Shown: positions 39,318 through 49,352, counted from the stretch's first letter. The stretch: 64,000 nt of DNA from Oscillospiraceae bacterium (GCA_022797115.1 JAAWKB010000001.1:1-64000), one strand, 5' to 3'. The notes: generated from the letters alone by a model not told the origin. Program-made: numbers and translations.

Positions 39318-40799
39318 TTATAGATTTTTCAGCAGCCCGGTTGCCTCATTGAACTCGTGAATAAGCTCGTCAAGCTCCTTGGCCTGGGCATGAACGGCGT
39401 CCCAGGTGTTCTCCGTGTCATACCACAGGTCGTTGAGGTCCTGGACATCCCGCGCCTGCTGCTCCACCCAGGTGTAATATTTGAGGTTGTGTACCCGCTT
39501 GCGGTCCACATAGGTCAGCTCCATCATGCTGTCTGTCTTCAGCCCCAGGATGTGCAGGCTGTGGTCAATGGCCGCCCCGGTGGCGCTGTAGGCCCCGTGC
39601 ATCTCATCCAGCTCGGCAATGCGGCTCTGGTACATAGCCGCGCTGTCGGTCAGCACCGTGCCCACCACATCGTGCTCGGTGAGCTCATAGTACTTTGCCA
39701 GCTTGATGCAGCAGAGTACGTTGGCAATGCCGGAAATGCCCAGCCAGCTGAGCTGCTCAATGAGCGCATCCTCCAGGCCCAGCTCATTTTTCAGGTAGGC
39801 GTGGCCTTCGGGGGTGTTGAACAGGCGCAGCAGCCGCTGGCTGTCCTCATCGTCAATGGCAATCGCCATATCCGTATTCTTCACATTGTGAATCCAGGGG
39901 ATGTGCTTGTCACCGATGCCCTCGATGCGGTGGCCGCCAAAGCCATTTTCCAGGATGGTGGGGCACTGGAGGGCCTCGCCCACCGCCAGCTTCAGCTGGG
40001 GATACCGCTCCTTGAGCAGGTCGCCCGCGCTCATGGTGCCGGCGGAGCCGGAGGTGAAGCACGCGCCGGCAAAGCGGTCCCCGGGCCGCTTGATGGCCTC
40101 ATACAGATCCGCCAGGGCGCAGCCCGTCACATTGTAATGCCACAGGGGGTTGCCCATCTCCTCAAACTGGTTGAAAATCATATACTGGGGGTCGGCCTTC
40201 AGCTCCCAGGTCTTGTCAAAGATCTCCTTGACATTGCTCTCGCAGCCCGGGGTGGCAATGACTTCCCCGGCAATGGACTTCAGCCAGCTGAACCGCTCCT
40301 GGCTCATCTCAGCTGGGAGGATGGCGACGCTCTCGCAGGCCAGCAGCTTTGAGTTGAACGCGCCGCCCCGGCAGTAGTTGCCGGTGGAGGGCCACACGGC
40401 CTTGTGCCAGGTGGCGTCAAACTGCCCTGTGACCAGCCGGGGGGCCAGGCAGCCGAAGGAGGCGCCCACCTTGTGGCAGCCGGTGGGGAACCATTTGCCG
40501 GCCATGGCGATGATGCGGCAGGGTACGCCGGAGAGGACGCTGGGGATCTCCACGTAGTTGGGCACGGCCTGGAACAGGCCGCCGCTCTCCTTGGCCTCGT
40601 TCTTCCAGGTGATGCGGAAGAGGTTAAGGGGGTTCACATCCCACAGCCCCACACCCTTCAGCCGCTCCTGGATGGGGGCGGGGATGGACGCGGGGTTCTG
40701 CATCTGGGCGATGGTGGGGATGATGACGCCGTTCTCCCGGGCCTTCTGGACGTTCTTTTGCAGGACGTCCCTGTTGATGCTGAGATCAATCTTGCTCAT
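39318..40799 (-). CDS. PLP-dependent fold-II enzyme (TrpB/cysteine synthase-like), substrate unknown
   Basis: 493 aa; [46 protein letters not shown]; adjacent to YgeY/YgeW/carbamate kinase. Confidence 0.8.
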   Translation of the reverse strand: MSKIDLSINRDVLQKNVQKARENGVIIPTIAQMQNPASIPAPIQERLKGVGLWDVNPLNLFRITWKNEAKESGGLFQAVPNYVEIPSVLSGVPCRIIAMAGKWFPTGCHKVGASFGCLAPRLVTGQFDATWHKAVWPSTGNYCRGGAFNSKLLACESVAILPAEMSQERFSWLKSIAGEVIATPGCESNVKEIFDKTWELKADPQYMIFNQFEEMGNPLWHYNVTGCALADLYEAIKRPGDRFAGACFTSGSAGTMSAGDLLKERYPQLKLAVGEALQCPTILENGFGGHRIEGIGDKHIPWIHNVKNTDMAIAIDDEDSQRLLRLFNTPEGHAYLKNELGLEDALIEQLSWLGISGIANVLCCIKLAKYYELTEHDVVGTVLTDSAAMYQSRIAELDEMHGAYSATGAAIDHSLHILGLKTDSMMELTYVDRKRVHNLKYYTWVEQQARDVQDLNDLWYDTENTWDAVHAQAKELDELIHEFNEATGLLKNL

Positions 40800-41445
40800 G
40801 CCGCTTTTCCTCCTGTTTCAGGTCAATATAGGAATACAATGTATATTTGGAGATGCCAAAGTACTTTGCCACCTTGTCGCCGGATTTGGTGACAAGGAAC
40901 GCGCCGTGGCGGCTCAGGAACTGGATGGCCCGGACCTTGTCGTCCTTGTTCATCAGGGCCACGGGCTTCCCCACCAGGGCCACGCTCTGCTCGATGAGGT
41001 CGTCGAGCAGGTCGCTGACGTTGAGCACGGTGATGCGCTCCTCCTGCCCGCCCCCGTCCGCCGTGCGCACAAGGCCGCTGAGGGCGTTTTCCACCATCAG
41101 CAGGGCGGAGATGTCGTAGTTGATGGCGAGGATGGCGTCCACCTGCCCCGCCCCATCCCGGATGTAGACGGTGGAGGACTTGAGGATCTTGCCGTCCGGG
41201 GTGCGGGTGAGATAGGCCAGGTGGTCCTGGGGGTCCTCATCCCCGTGGAGGATCTGCTCCATCACCACCGTGGAGGGCCCGTCCCCCAGCCTGCGCCCGG
41301 TGACATGCCCGTTTTCAATGTGCGCGATGGACTGCTCCGGGTCCTGGGCGGCCAGGTCGTGGATCACCACCTCGCAGCTGGGCCCGAACTGGGCGGCCAG
41401 GGCGGCCGCAATCTGCTTGAGCATCTCCATCCGGCTGCTGTCCAA
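40786..41445 (-). CDS. YheO-like PAS + HTH transcriptional regulator
   Basis: [24 protein letters not shown]...; C-terminal [24 protein letters not shown] start with GGAGGTGA SD. Confidence 0.82.
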   Translation of the reverse strand: MDSSRMEMLKQIAAALAAQFGPSCEVVIHDLAAQDPEQSIAHIENGHVTGRRLGDGPSTVVMEQILHGDEDPQDHLAYLTRTPDGKILKSSTVYIRDGAGQVDAILAINYDISALLMVENALSGLVRTADGGGQEERITVLNVSDLLDDLIEQSVALVGKPVALMNKDDKVRAIQFLSRHGAFLVTKSGDKVAKYFGISKYTLYSYIDLKQEEKRHEQD

Positions 41446-41578
41446 TGCGCTATCACCTCCCTGGCCGTAAAGCCCTTGCATTCCTGGCGCTCCGGCAGTT
41501 TTCAAGTCCATCATACCAGCATTGCAGGCGGATTGCAAGGACTTTTCAAAAAGTTTTTTAGGTTTTCAAAAATTTTGT

Positions 41579-41606
41579 TTGACAACCGCGTTTTCTATGA
41601 TATGAT
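41579..41606 (+). promoter_or_regulatory. Promoter TTGACA-N16-TATGAT upstream of ygeY
   Basis: Read directly; preceded by direct repeats TTTTCAAAAA at 41543 and 41563. Confidence 0.7.
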
Positions 41607-41685
41607 AGGAGCAGAGAGAGCCGGCGCAGGCCGCGTCCGGGTCAAAACAGACGGAATACGCGCAAGCGAGATGGAGGGCTGCACC

Positions 41686-43053
41686 ATGGATTTTGAAGCG
41701 ATCAAGAGGGCTGCTGAAGGCTATCAGGCGGATATGACAAGGTTCCTGCGGGATCTGATCGCCATCCCCAGCGAGAGCTGCGAGGAGGAGGGGGTCATCA
41801 AGCGCACGATCCTGGAGATGGAGCGCCTGGGCTTTGACAAGGCGGAGATCGACCCGGAGGGCAACGCTCTGGGCTGGATGGGCGAGGGCGAGAAGATCAT
41901 CGCCTTTGACGGGCACATCGATACGGTGGGCATTGGCAACCGGGACAACTGGGACCACGACCCCTACCAGGGCTATGAGACAGACGACGTGATCTATGGC
42001 CGCGGCGGCTCCGACCAGGAGGGCGGCGTGGTATCGGCGGTGTACGGCGCGAAGATCATGAAGGAGCTGGGCCTGATCCCCGCCGGATACAAAATCCTGG
42101 TGACAGCCACCGTCCAGGAGGAGGACTGCGACGGCCTGTGCTGGCAGTACATCCACAATGAGGACGGCATCACCCCTGAGTTTGTGGTGTCCACCGAGCC
42201 CACTGACGGCGGCATCTACCGGGGCCACCGGGGCCGCATGGAGATCCGGGTGGACGTGAAGGGCGTCAGCTGCCACGGCTCTGCCCCTGAACGCGGGGAC
42301 AACGCCATTTACAAGATGGCCGATATCATCCGGGAGGTCCGCGCCCTCAACGAGAACGACGACGCAGAGGGCACGGAGATCAAGGGCCTGGTGAAGATGC
42401 TGAACCCCCAGTACAACCCCGAGCACTATGAGGACGCCCGGTTCCTGGGCCGGGGCACCTGCACGGTCTCCCAGGTGTTCTACACCTCCCCCAGCCGCTG
42501 CGCCGTGGCCGACAGCTGCGCCATCTCCATCGACCGCCGCATGACCGCCGGGGAGACCTGGGACAGCTGCCTGGATGAGATCCGCGCCCTGCCCGCTGTG
42601 CGCAGGTACGGCGAGGATGTCAAGGTGAGCATGTACATGTATGACCGGCCCGCCTGGACTGGCCTGACGTATGAGACGGAGTGCTATTTCCCCACCTGGA
42701 TTAACAAGGAGACCGCCCCCCACGTCCAGGCCCTGGCCGAAGCCCACAGGGCGCTCTACGGGGAGAAGCGGGTGGGCCATCCCGACGCCATGCCCCTGCG
42801 GGACCGCCCGCTGATCGACAAATGGACCTTCTCCACCAACTGCGTGTCCATCCAGGGCCGCTACGGCATCCCCTGCGTGGGCTTCGGCCCCGGCGCGGAG
42901 AGCCAGGCCCACGCCCCCAACGAGATCACCTGGAAACAGGATCTTGTCACCTGCGCCGCCGTCTACGCCGCCTGCGTGGGCCTCTACAAAGGCAGGAGCG
43001 GCGAGGATGTGTGCGAGTACCGGGGCGGCAGGACAGATAACAATATCCGGTAA
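41686..43053 (+). CDS. ygeY: YgeY-type M20 family hydrolase
   Basis: [62 protein letters not shown]. Confidence 0.88.
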   Translation: MDFEAIKRAAEGYQADMTRFLRDLIAIPSESCEEEGVIKRTILEMERLGFDKAEIDPEGNALGWMGEGEKIIAFDGHIDTVGIGNRDNWDHDPYQGYETDDVIYGRGGSDQEGGVVSAVYGAKIMKELGLIPAGYKILVTATVQEEDCDGLCWQYIHNEDGITPEFVVSTEPTDGGIYRGHRGRMEIRVDVKGVSCHGSAPERGDNAIYKMADIIREVRALNENDDAEGTEIKGLVKMLNPQYNPEHYEDARFLGRGTCTVSQVFYTSPSRCAVADSCAISIDRRMTAGETWDSCLDEIRALPAVRRYGEDVKVSMYMYDRPAWTGLTYETECYFPTWINKETAPHVQALAEAHRALYGEKRVGHPDAMPLRDRPLIDKWTFSTNCVSIQGRYGIPCVGFGPGAESQAHAPNEITWKQDLVTCAAVYAACVGLYKGRSGEDVCEYRGGRTDNNIR

Positions 43054-43095
43054 ACATACGTGAGAAAAGCTTAATACGGGGATATCCTGTGTAAA

Positions 43096-43133
43096 AGTTC
43101 TTTTTGACCCTTTTTCTTTCAAGAAAAAGGGTG
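43096..43133 (+). repeat. Dispersed hairpin repeat, same family as 12371-12408
   Basis: agttctttttgaccctttttctttcaagaaaaagggtg. Confidence 0.7.
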
Positions 43134-43173
43134 GCCACCTAAATAAAAATCGACGGAATAGGAGAACATAGCC

Positions 43174-44367
43174 ATGAGCAAGACGGAAAAGCTGGCCCAG
43201 CATCTGGAGAAGCTGCGGATCAACAATATGTATAAGAACGATTTCTACTGGACCTGGGACAAGACGGACGATGAACTGGACGCTATCTTCACTGTGGCCG
43301 ACGCCCTGCGGGATCTGCGGGAGCGGAACATCTCCACCAAGGTCTTTGACTCGGGACTGGGGATCTCCATCTTCCGGGACAACTCCACCCGCACACGCTT
43401 CTCCTTCGCCTCCGCCTGCAATCTGCTGGGCCTGGAGGTCAGCGACCTGGACGAGAAAAAGAGCCAGATCGCCCACGGCGAGACGGTGCGCGAGACAGCC
43501 AACATGGTCTCCTTTATGGCCGACGTAATCGGCATCCGTGACGACATGTTCATTGAGGAGGGCCACAAGTACCAGAAGACCTTTATGGACGCCCTGGACG
43601 AGGGCTATGCCAAGGGCATCCTGGAGCAGCGCCCCACCCTGGTGAACCTCCAGTGCGACGTGGACCACCCCACCCAGTCCATGGCCGATCTGCTCCATGT
43701 CATCCATGAGCTGGGCGGCGTGGAAAACCTGAAGGGCAAGAAGGTGGCCATGACCTGGGCCTATTCCCCCAGCTACGGCAAGCCCCTGAGCGTGCCCCAG
43801 GGCGTGATCGGCCTGTTCAGCCGCTTCGGCATGGACGTGGTGCTGGCCCATCCGGAGGGCTATGAGATCCTGCCGGAGGTGGAGGAGATCGCCAAGGCCA
43901 ACGCGGAGAAGTCCGGCGGCTCCTTTACAAAGGTGAACTCCATGGAGGAGGCATTCCGGGACGCGGATATCGTCTATCCCAAGAGCTGGGCCCCCTTCCA
44001 GGCGATGGAGAAGCGCACCCGGCTCTACCGCGAGGGCGACAAGGCGGGGATTGACCAGCTGGAGCAGGAGCTGCTGGCCCAGAACGCCCAGCACAAGGAC
44101 TGGTCCTGCACGGAGGATATGATGCAGCTGACGAAGGACGGCAAGGCCCTCTATATGCACTGCCTGCCCGCCGATATCAGCGGCGTGAGCTGCACGGAGG
44201 GCGAGGTGGACGGCAGCGTCTTCGACCGCTATATGGAGCCCCTGTACAAGCAGGCGTCCTTCAAACCCTATATCATCGCGGCCATGATCTTCCTGAGCAA
44301 GGTCAAGGACCCGGTCGCCGCCCTGCGGGAGCTGGAGAGCCGGGGCGAAAAGCGCAAGGCGTTTTAA
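43174..44367 (+). CDS. ygeW: Knotted carbamoyltransferase YgeW
   Basis: SIFRDNSTRTRFSFASACNLLGLEVSDLDEKKSQIAHGETVRETANMVSFMADVIGIRDDMFIEEG; HCLPADISGVSCTEGEV. Confidence 0.92.
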   Translation: MSKTEKLAQHLEKLRINNMYKNDFYWTWDKTDDELDAIFTVADALRDLRERNISTKVFDSGLGISIFRDNSTRTRFSFASACNLLGLEVSDLDEKKSQIAHGETVRETANMVSFMADVIGIRDDMFIEEGHKYQKTFMDALDEGYAKGILEQRPTLVNLQCDVDHPTQSMADLLHVIHELGGVENLKGKKVAMTWAYSPSYGKPLSVPQGVIGLFSRFGMDVVLAHPEGYEILPEVEEIAKANAEKSGGSFTKVNSMEEAFRDADIVYPKSWAPFQAMEKRTRLYREGDKAGIDQLEQELLAQNAQHKDWSCTEDMMQLTKDGKALYMHCLPADISGVSCTEGEVDGSVFDRYMEPLYKQASFKPYIIAAMIFLSKVKDPVAALRELESRGEKRKAF

Positions 44368-44370
44368 GCG

Positions 44371-44432
44371 TACATACTTTTCCTTGCATAGCGTTCGGTT
44401 TGATCCCTGTTCTTTCAAGAAAAAGTATGTAC
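44371..44432 (+). repeat. Dispersed hairpin repeat, diverged copy with long arms
   Basis: tacatacttttccttg ... tttgatccctgttctttcaagaaaaagtatgta. Confidence 0.6.
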
Positions 44433-44464
44433 ACTAAAAGCTGTGATGGTTGAGGAAGAAGAGT

Positions 44465-45406
44465 ATGAGCAAGCGTATCGTCATCGCCCTGGGCGGCAAC
44501 GCCTTGGGCAGCACCCTGCCGGAGCAGGCCGCCGCTGTGAAAATCACTGCCCGTGCGATTGTGGATCTCATTGAGGACGGCAATCAGGTGGTGGTGGCCC
44601 ACGGCAACGGCCCCCAGGTGGGGATCATCAACAACGCCATGGCCGCCCTCCAGAAGGAGGACCCCAACCAGGGCTTTACGCCCCTGTCGGTCTGCGGCGC
44701 TATGAGCCAGGCTTATATTGGCTACGATCTGCAAAACGCTTTCCGGGAGGAGCTGCTCAACCGGGGCATCATCAACATGCCTGTCTGTTCCATTGTTACC
44801 CAGGTGGAGGTGGACCAGGCCGATCCGGCCTTCGAGAACCCCACCAAGCCCATCGGCAAGTTTATGACCGAGGCGGAGGCCCAAGCCTACCAAGCCTCTA
44901 CAGGCAACCCGGTCCGGGAGGACGCGGGGCGGGGGTGGCGGCGCTATGTGGCCTCCCCCCAGCCCAAGCACATCATTGAGGCCGGCGCCATCCGGGCGCT
45001 GACCGAGGACGGCCATCTGGTGATCTGCTGCGGCGGCGGCGGAATCCCCGTCTACCGCACGGAGAAAAACCACCTCAAGGGCGCGGCGGCGGTGATTGAC
45101 AAGGACTTCGCTTCTGAGCTGCTGGCGGAACAGCTGGACGCTGACATGTTGATTATCCTCACTGCTGTGGAGAAGGTGGCAATCAACTTCCGCAAGGAGA
45201 ACGAGCAGTGGCTGGACTCCATGACGCCTGCCGAGGCACGGCGGTACGCTGCGGAGGGCCAGTTTGCCCCTGGCTCCATGCTGCCCAAGGTGGAGGCTGC
45301 GGTGAAATTCGCAGAATCCAAGCCCGGCCGCCAGGCCCTGATTACCCTCCTGGAGAAGGCCCGGGATGGGATTGCCGGCAGGACAGGGACTGTGGTTGCG
45401 CAGTAA
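44465..45406 (+). CDS. arcC: Carbamate kinase
   Basis: RIVIALGGNALGSTLPEQ; VVVAHGNGPQVGIINNAM; VICCGGGGIPVY; LLPKVEAAVKF-type C-terminus. Confidence 0.93.
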   Translation: MSKRIVIALGGNALGSTLPEQAAAVKITARAIVDLIEDGNQVVVAHGNGPQVGIINNAMAALQKEDPNQGFTPLSVCGAMSQAYIGYDLQNAFREELLNRGIINMPVCSIVTQVEVDQADPAFENPTKPIGKFMTEAEAQAYQASTGNPVREDAGRGWRRYVASPQPKHIIEAGAIRALTEDGHLVICCGGGGIPVYRTEKNHLKGAAAVIDKDFASELLAEQLDADMLIILTAVEKVAINFRKENEQWLDSMTPAEARRYAAEGQFAPGSMLPKVEAAVKFAESKPGRQALITLLEKARDGIAGRTGTVVAQ

Positions 45407-45458
45407 AGCGGATGGCAGCCGCCCTCCATCTGTGAATACAGGTTCCCAATCAGACAAC

Positions 45459-45491
45459 AAGCGCCGGACAGGATGGCCCTGTCCGGCGCTT
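45459..45491. terminator. Terminator hairpin between convergent genes
   Basis: aagcgccggacagg-atggc-cctgtccggcgctt. Confidence 0.8.
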
Positions 45492-45567
45492 CAGACTGTC
45501 AAAAAACCTCCGCTTTGACACGGAGAAGGGAGGGGCGGCACGCCCCTCCCTCTCTAGCTATGTAGCT

Positions 45568-45957
45568 TTACTTCTCCTCCACGGACAGGATGCCCATGGG
45601 GCAGGCCTTGGCACAGATGCCGCAGGCAATGCACTTGCTGGGCGCAGCCGCCTCGGGGGCCATGACCATCACATGCATGGGGCAGGCCTCGACGCACTTG
45701 CCGCAGCCAACGCACTTCTTCTTATCGATCATGTACACGCCCTTGGCGTTCTGGGAGATCGCGCCCTCAGGGCATGTGCGGGCGCACTTGCCGCACATGA
45801 TGCAGTTGTTGACCTTGGGCTCGCCGTCAGGCTTGGCGGTGATGCGAATGCAGCTCAGATCCGGGTCAAACTTCTTGTAAAATGCCTCGGAGCAGGCACG
45901 CACGCAGGACAGGCACGCCATGCAGGGATTTTCTTTGCTGACAACCAGTTTTTTCAT
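45568..45957 (-). CDS. Polyferredoxin, four CxxCxxCxxxC clusters
   Basis: CMACLSCVRAC, CIMCGKCARTC, CVGCGKCVEAC, CIACGICAKAC. Confidence 0.92.
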   Translation of the reverse strand: MKKLVVSKENPCMACLSCVRACSEAFYKKFDPDLSCIRITAKPDGEPKVNNCIMCGKCARTCPEGAISQNAKGVYMIDKKKCVGCGKCVEACPMHVMVMAPEAAAPSKCIACGICAKACPMGILSVEEK

Positions 45958-46009
45958 GTTGAGGAAAGCCTCCAATCCGTTTGAATGATTCCGCCTCTAT
46001 CCTACCAGA

Positions 46010-46035
46010 AATATTGTTAAATTGCAAACAATATT
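46010..46035. promoter_or_regulatory. Rex-like dyad AATATTGTT-N8-AACAATATT
   Basis: Perfect 9-bp arms; core TTGTTAAATTGCAAACAA resembles Rex operator TTGTTAANNNNTTAACAA. Confidence 0.6.
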
Positions 46036-46065
46036 TTTGCCGGGCAGCGGCTGTTTTCCGGCCTG

Positions 46066-48009
46066 TTACCGGCTCCGCCGCCCCCTCCGGCCGCTGCCGG
46101 ACGGACGGTCCCGGCGTTCCTTACCGCGTGAGGAGCCCTGGTGCCGTCCGCTTTCTTTACCGCCCCGGCGGGGATGGCCGCTGTCTGGACGCTTTTCCTC
46201 TGTGCGGCCCGCCAGGGGCCGCACCAGACAGCCCTTTCCATAGCCAATCAAATCCTCCCGGCCGGCCCGGTGGAGGGCCTCCACCACCAGCCGCCGCAGC
46301 TCTGGCCGTTTCCACTGGAGCAGCGCCCGCTGGAGGGCCTTGTCATGGGGGCTCTTAGCCACGTAGACCGGCTCCATAGTCCGGGGGTCCAGCTCTGTAT
46401 ACCACATGCAGGTGGACAGGGTGCCGGGGGTGGGATAAAAGTCCTGGACCTGCTCCGGCTGGCGGCCCGTTTGATTGAGGAATACCGCCAGATCCACTGC
46501 GTCGCCCAGGGTGCAGCCCGGGTGGGAGCTCATCAGGTACGGTACCAGATATTGCTCCAGGCCGTAACGCTGGTTGAGACGCTGGTATTTTTCCCGGAAC
46601 CGTTCGTACACATCAAAATGGGGCTTGCCCATATAGTCGAGCACCCGGGAGGAGCAGTGCTCCGGAGCCACCTTCAGCTGGCCGGAGATGTGATGCTTGA
46701 CCAGCTCGGAAAAGAATTCACTGTTTTTCTCGCACAGCATGTAGTCATACCGGATGCCGCTGCGGATGAACACCTTTTTTACCCCCGGTATGGCCCGGAC
46801 CTTCCGCAGGAGCGCCAGATAGTCGCTATGGTCCGGGTCCAGGTTCTTGCAGGGCGCGGGGGCCAGGCAGGAGCGGTTTTTGCACATGCCGTTTTTCAGC
46901 TGCTGCTTGCAGGAGGGATGCCGGAAGTTGGCGGAGGGACCCCCTACGTCGTGGACATAGCCCTTGAACTTGGGGTCCTGGACGAAGCCCTCCACTTCCC
47001 GGACAACGCTCTCATGGCTGCGGGAGGTAATCATCCGCCCCTGGTGGAAGGCCAGGGAGCAGAAGTTGCACCCGCCAAAGCAGCCCCGGTTGTGGGTGAC
47101 GGAGAAGCGGACTTCCTCAATAGCGGCCACGCCGCCCAGGCTGTCGTACATGGGGTGTACCTCCCGGGCGTAGGGCAGCCCGGCCACCGCGTCCAGCTCA
47201 TCCCGGCCCAGAGGCATGGCGGGCGGGTTGACCACCAGCAGATGGCTGCCGTGGCGCTGGCAGACCGCCTTGCCCCGGATCGGGTCGTGCTCATCGTATT
47301 CGATTCTGGTGGCCACGGCATAGTCCCGCTTGTCCGACGACACCGCCTCAAACGACGGGATCGCGACAGAAGGAAAGGCGCAGCGGCCTTTCCCCTTCGC
47401 TGCCCATGCCGTCCCCCGGATGTCCGTAAGCTGCTCCACCGGCTCCCCTTTCGCCAGGCGGCGGGCGATCTCCCGGGTGGCCCGCTCCCCCATGCCATAG
47501 ACCAGAAGATCCGCCTGGGCGTCAAGAAGGATGGAGCGGCGCACCGCGTCATCCCAGTAATCGTAGTGGGCGAAGCGGCGCAGGCTGGCCTCCAGGCCCC
47601 CGATCACGATGGGCGTGTCCGGGAACGCCTCCCGGGCCCGGTTGGCGTAGACGATGGTGGGCCGGTCGGGCCGCAGGCCCATCCGGCTGCCGGGGCTGTA
47701 GGCGTCGCTGGAGCGGCGTTTTTTGGCGGCAGTATAGTGGGCCACCATGGAGTCGATGTTCCCCCCGCCGATCAGCACGCCGTAGCGGGGTTTCCCCATG
47801 GCGCAAAATGCGCCGGCGCTGTGCCAGTCCGGCTGGGCGAGGACGGCTACACGGTAGCCCTCCGACTCCAGAACCCGGGAGATGATGGCGGTACCAAAGC
47901 TGGGGTGGTCAATATAGGCGTCGGCGGTGACAACGAGGAAGTCGTAGTACCACCAGCCTCTGCTTTGCATGTCCTCCCGGGAGACAGGGAGAAAGCTGAG
48001 AGAATCCAT
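46066..48009 (-). CDS. YgiQ family radical SAM protein
   Basis: SVTHNRGCFGGCNFCSLAFHQGR; DVGGPSANFRHPSC; LVPYLMSSHPGCTLGDAVDLA. Confidence 0.93.
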   Translation of the reverse strand: MDSLSFLPVSREDMQSRGWWYYDFLVVTADAYIDHPSFGTAIISRVLESEGYRVAVLAQPDWHSAGAFCAMGKPRYGVLIGGGNIDSMVAHYTAAKKRRSSDAYSPGSRMGLRPDRPTIVYANRAREAFPDTPIVIGGLEASLRRFAHYDYWDDAVRRSILLDAQADLLVYGMGERATREIARRLAKGEPVEQLTDIRGTAWAAKGKGRCAFPSVAIPSFEAVSSDKRDYAVATRIEYDEHDPIRGKAVCQRHGSHLLVVNPPAMPLGRDELDAVAGLPYAREVHPMYDSLGGVAAIEEVRFSVTHNRGCFGGCNFCSLAFHQGRMITSRSHESVVREVEGFVQDPKFKGYVHDVGGPSANFRHPSCKQQLKNGMCKNRSCLAPAPCKNLDPDHSDYLALLRKVRAIPGVKKVFIRSGIRYDYMLCEKNSEFFSELVKHHISGQLKVAPEHCSSRVLDYMGKPHFDVYERFREKYQRLNQRYGLEQYLVPYLMSSHPGCTLGDAVDLAVFLNQTGRQPEQVQDFYPTPGTLSTCMWYTELDPRTMEPVYVAKSPHDKALQRALLQWKRPELRRLVVEALHRAGREDLIGYGKGCLVRPLAGRTEEKRPDSGHPRRGGKESGRHQGSSRGKERRDRPSGSGRRGRRSR

Positions 48010-48061
48010 GTCGCCTCCTTCTTCGCGCTGCGGCGCGAGGGTGTATGATTTCCAGGCCCGG

Positions 48062-48814
48062 TTACACCGGCGGCTGGGGGCGGGAGGGGAGAAGCACCCG
48101 GCCAAAGCAGACCATGCTGCGCCCGCTGTCCCGGGGCAGGACCACGTCGGCGTCCGCCCGGAGGCGGTTGAGGGAGAACAGGTAGACCATGCCAAGCACG
48201 TCCCGCACGTACTGCTTGCACAGCATCTCCCCGTCTACGCAGAAAATCCCCACATCGCCGCTGGACAGGGGGTCCCGGTTGACATAGGCGATGGAGCCGT
48301 CCATGATATAGGGCTCCATGGAGTCGCCCTGGATGCGCACGGCAAACTCCGCCCCCCGGGGGACGCTGCCGGTGACGTCGATATAGTCGAAGTCCTCCCC
48401 AAACACCGGGGCTGTGTAGCCCGCCGCCGCCGGGCAGCGGTAGAGGGGGATCTGGCGGACCTCCGCAGCGGCGGGCGCGTCCCCCTCCAGGTCCGCCTGG
48501 TAGGCGCCCAGCGCATCCGCCACCGCATGGAGGGTCTGCCGCCCGGTGGTGCGCAGGCCGCGGTACTTCTTTACAAGGGACTGCTCATCCGCCGAGCAGT
48601 GGAACGCCCGGCCAGTGAACGAGTCCTGATAGAGGTAGTTCGGCTCGATCTCCAGCACGCGGAACAGGCGCAGCAGCACATCCTCCCGCATGGCGTTCAG
48701 GCCGTTTTCGTAGTTGCTGACAGCGGACAGGCTCACGCCCAGCGCCTTGGCCAGCTCCCCCTGGCTGAGGCCCAGCTCCTTTCGCCGCTCACGCAGCCTC
48801 TGTCCAAAGCTCAT
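48062..48814 (-). CDS. XRE-family HTH repressor with S24 (LexA-like) domain
   Basis: LGLSQGELAKALGVSLSAVSNYENGLNAM; RIQGDSMEPYIMDGSIAYVNRD. Confidence 0.9.
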   Translation of the reverse strand: MSFGQRLRERRKELGLSQGELAKALGVSLSAVSNYENGLNAMREDVLLRLFRVLEIEPNYLYQDSFTGRAFHCSADEQSLVKKYRGLRTTGRQTLHAVADALGAYQADLEGDAPAAAEVRQIPLYRCPAAAGYTAPVFGEDFDYIDVTGSVPRGAEFAVRIQGDSMEPYIMDGSIAYVNRDPLSSGDVGIFCVDGEMLCKQYVRDVLGMVYLFSLNRLRADADVVLPRDSGRSMVCFGRVLLPSRPQPPV

Positions 48815-49049
48815 GTTCCCGCCTCCTTTGTGAGATATATATAGGATATCTGGTTCATTTCAAAAAGTCAACAGCAAAGTTGAAATTAACACTTGACATT
48901 ACAGGAAAGATGTGCTAGGATATCCACATAAACGAACTGCCGTTTCTTAATAAAGGCGGAATCAAAGAACTACTGTTCAGAACCAAGGGGACAACCAGAG
49001 GAAAGGGGGGCCATGGCCGGCGGAAAGCAGGATGGCTGGGGAACAGAAA

Positions 49050-49076
49050 ACCGCCGCACCTTACGGCACGGCGGTC
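49050..49076 (-). terminator. Terminator downstream of the tRNA pair
   Basis: Minus strand CCGCCGTGCC-GTAA-GGTGCGGCGG-TTTTCT. Confidence 0.8.
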
Positions 49077-49080
49077 TGTC

Positions 49081-49165
49081 TGGTGGGAGCGGGTGGATTC
49101 GAACCACCGAAGTCGAAGACAACAGATTTACAGTCTGCCCCCTTTGGCCACTCGGGAACGCTCCC
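49081..49165 (-). tRNA. tRNA-Tyr (anticodon GTA), encoded CCA
   Basis: GGGAGCG...CAGACTGTAAATCTG...GGTTCGAATCC...CGCTCCCACCA; long variable arm. Confidence 0.95.
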
Positions 49166-49196
49166 ATATTACATTGGCTGTACAAGCGAAGATAGG

Positions 49197-49272
49197 TGGA
49201 GCTGGTAGACGGACTCGAACCCCCGACCTGCTGATTACAAATCAGCTGCTCTACCAACTGAGCTATACCAGC
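49197..49272 (-). tRNA. tRNA-Thr (anticodon TGT), encoded CCA
   Basis: GCTGGTATAGCTCAGTTGGTAGAGCAGCTGATTTGTAATCAGCAGGTCGGGGGTTCGAGTCCGTCTACCAGCTCCA. Confidence 0.95.
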
Positions 49273-49291
49273 ACGTTCAGCAACGTGTTGT

Positions 49292-49320
49292 ATAATAACA
49301 GACTTTCTTCGATTTGTCAA
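49292..49320 (-). promoter_or_regulatory. tRNA operon promoter TTGACA-N17-TATTAT
   Basis: Read directly on the minus strand upstream of tRNA-Thr. Confidence 0.85.
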
Positions 49321-49352
49321 CCTCTAAATCTCATTTTAGGAGGAAAATTTTT

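Noticed and set aside
41566-44418. 950-aa minus-strand ORF
   Set aside because: Antisense to ygeY and ygeW; Gly/His/Val/Leu-rich composition, no domain logic.
46066-48009. Functional link between the YgiQ radical SAM gene and the polyferredoxin or XRE repressor
   Set aside because: Adjacent and co-oriented, but YgiQ is widespread in unrelated contexts and strong regulatory elements separate the genes.
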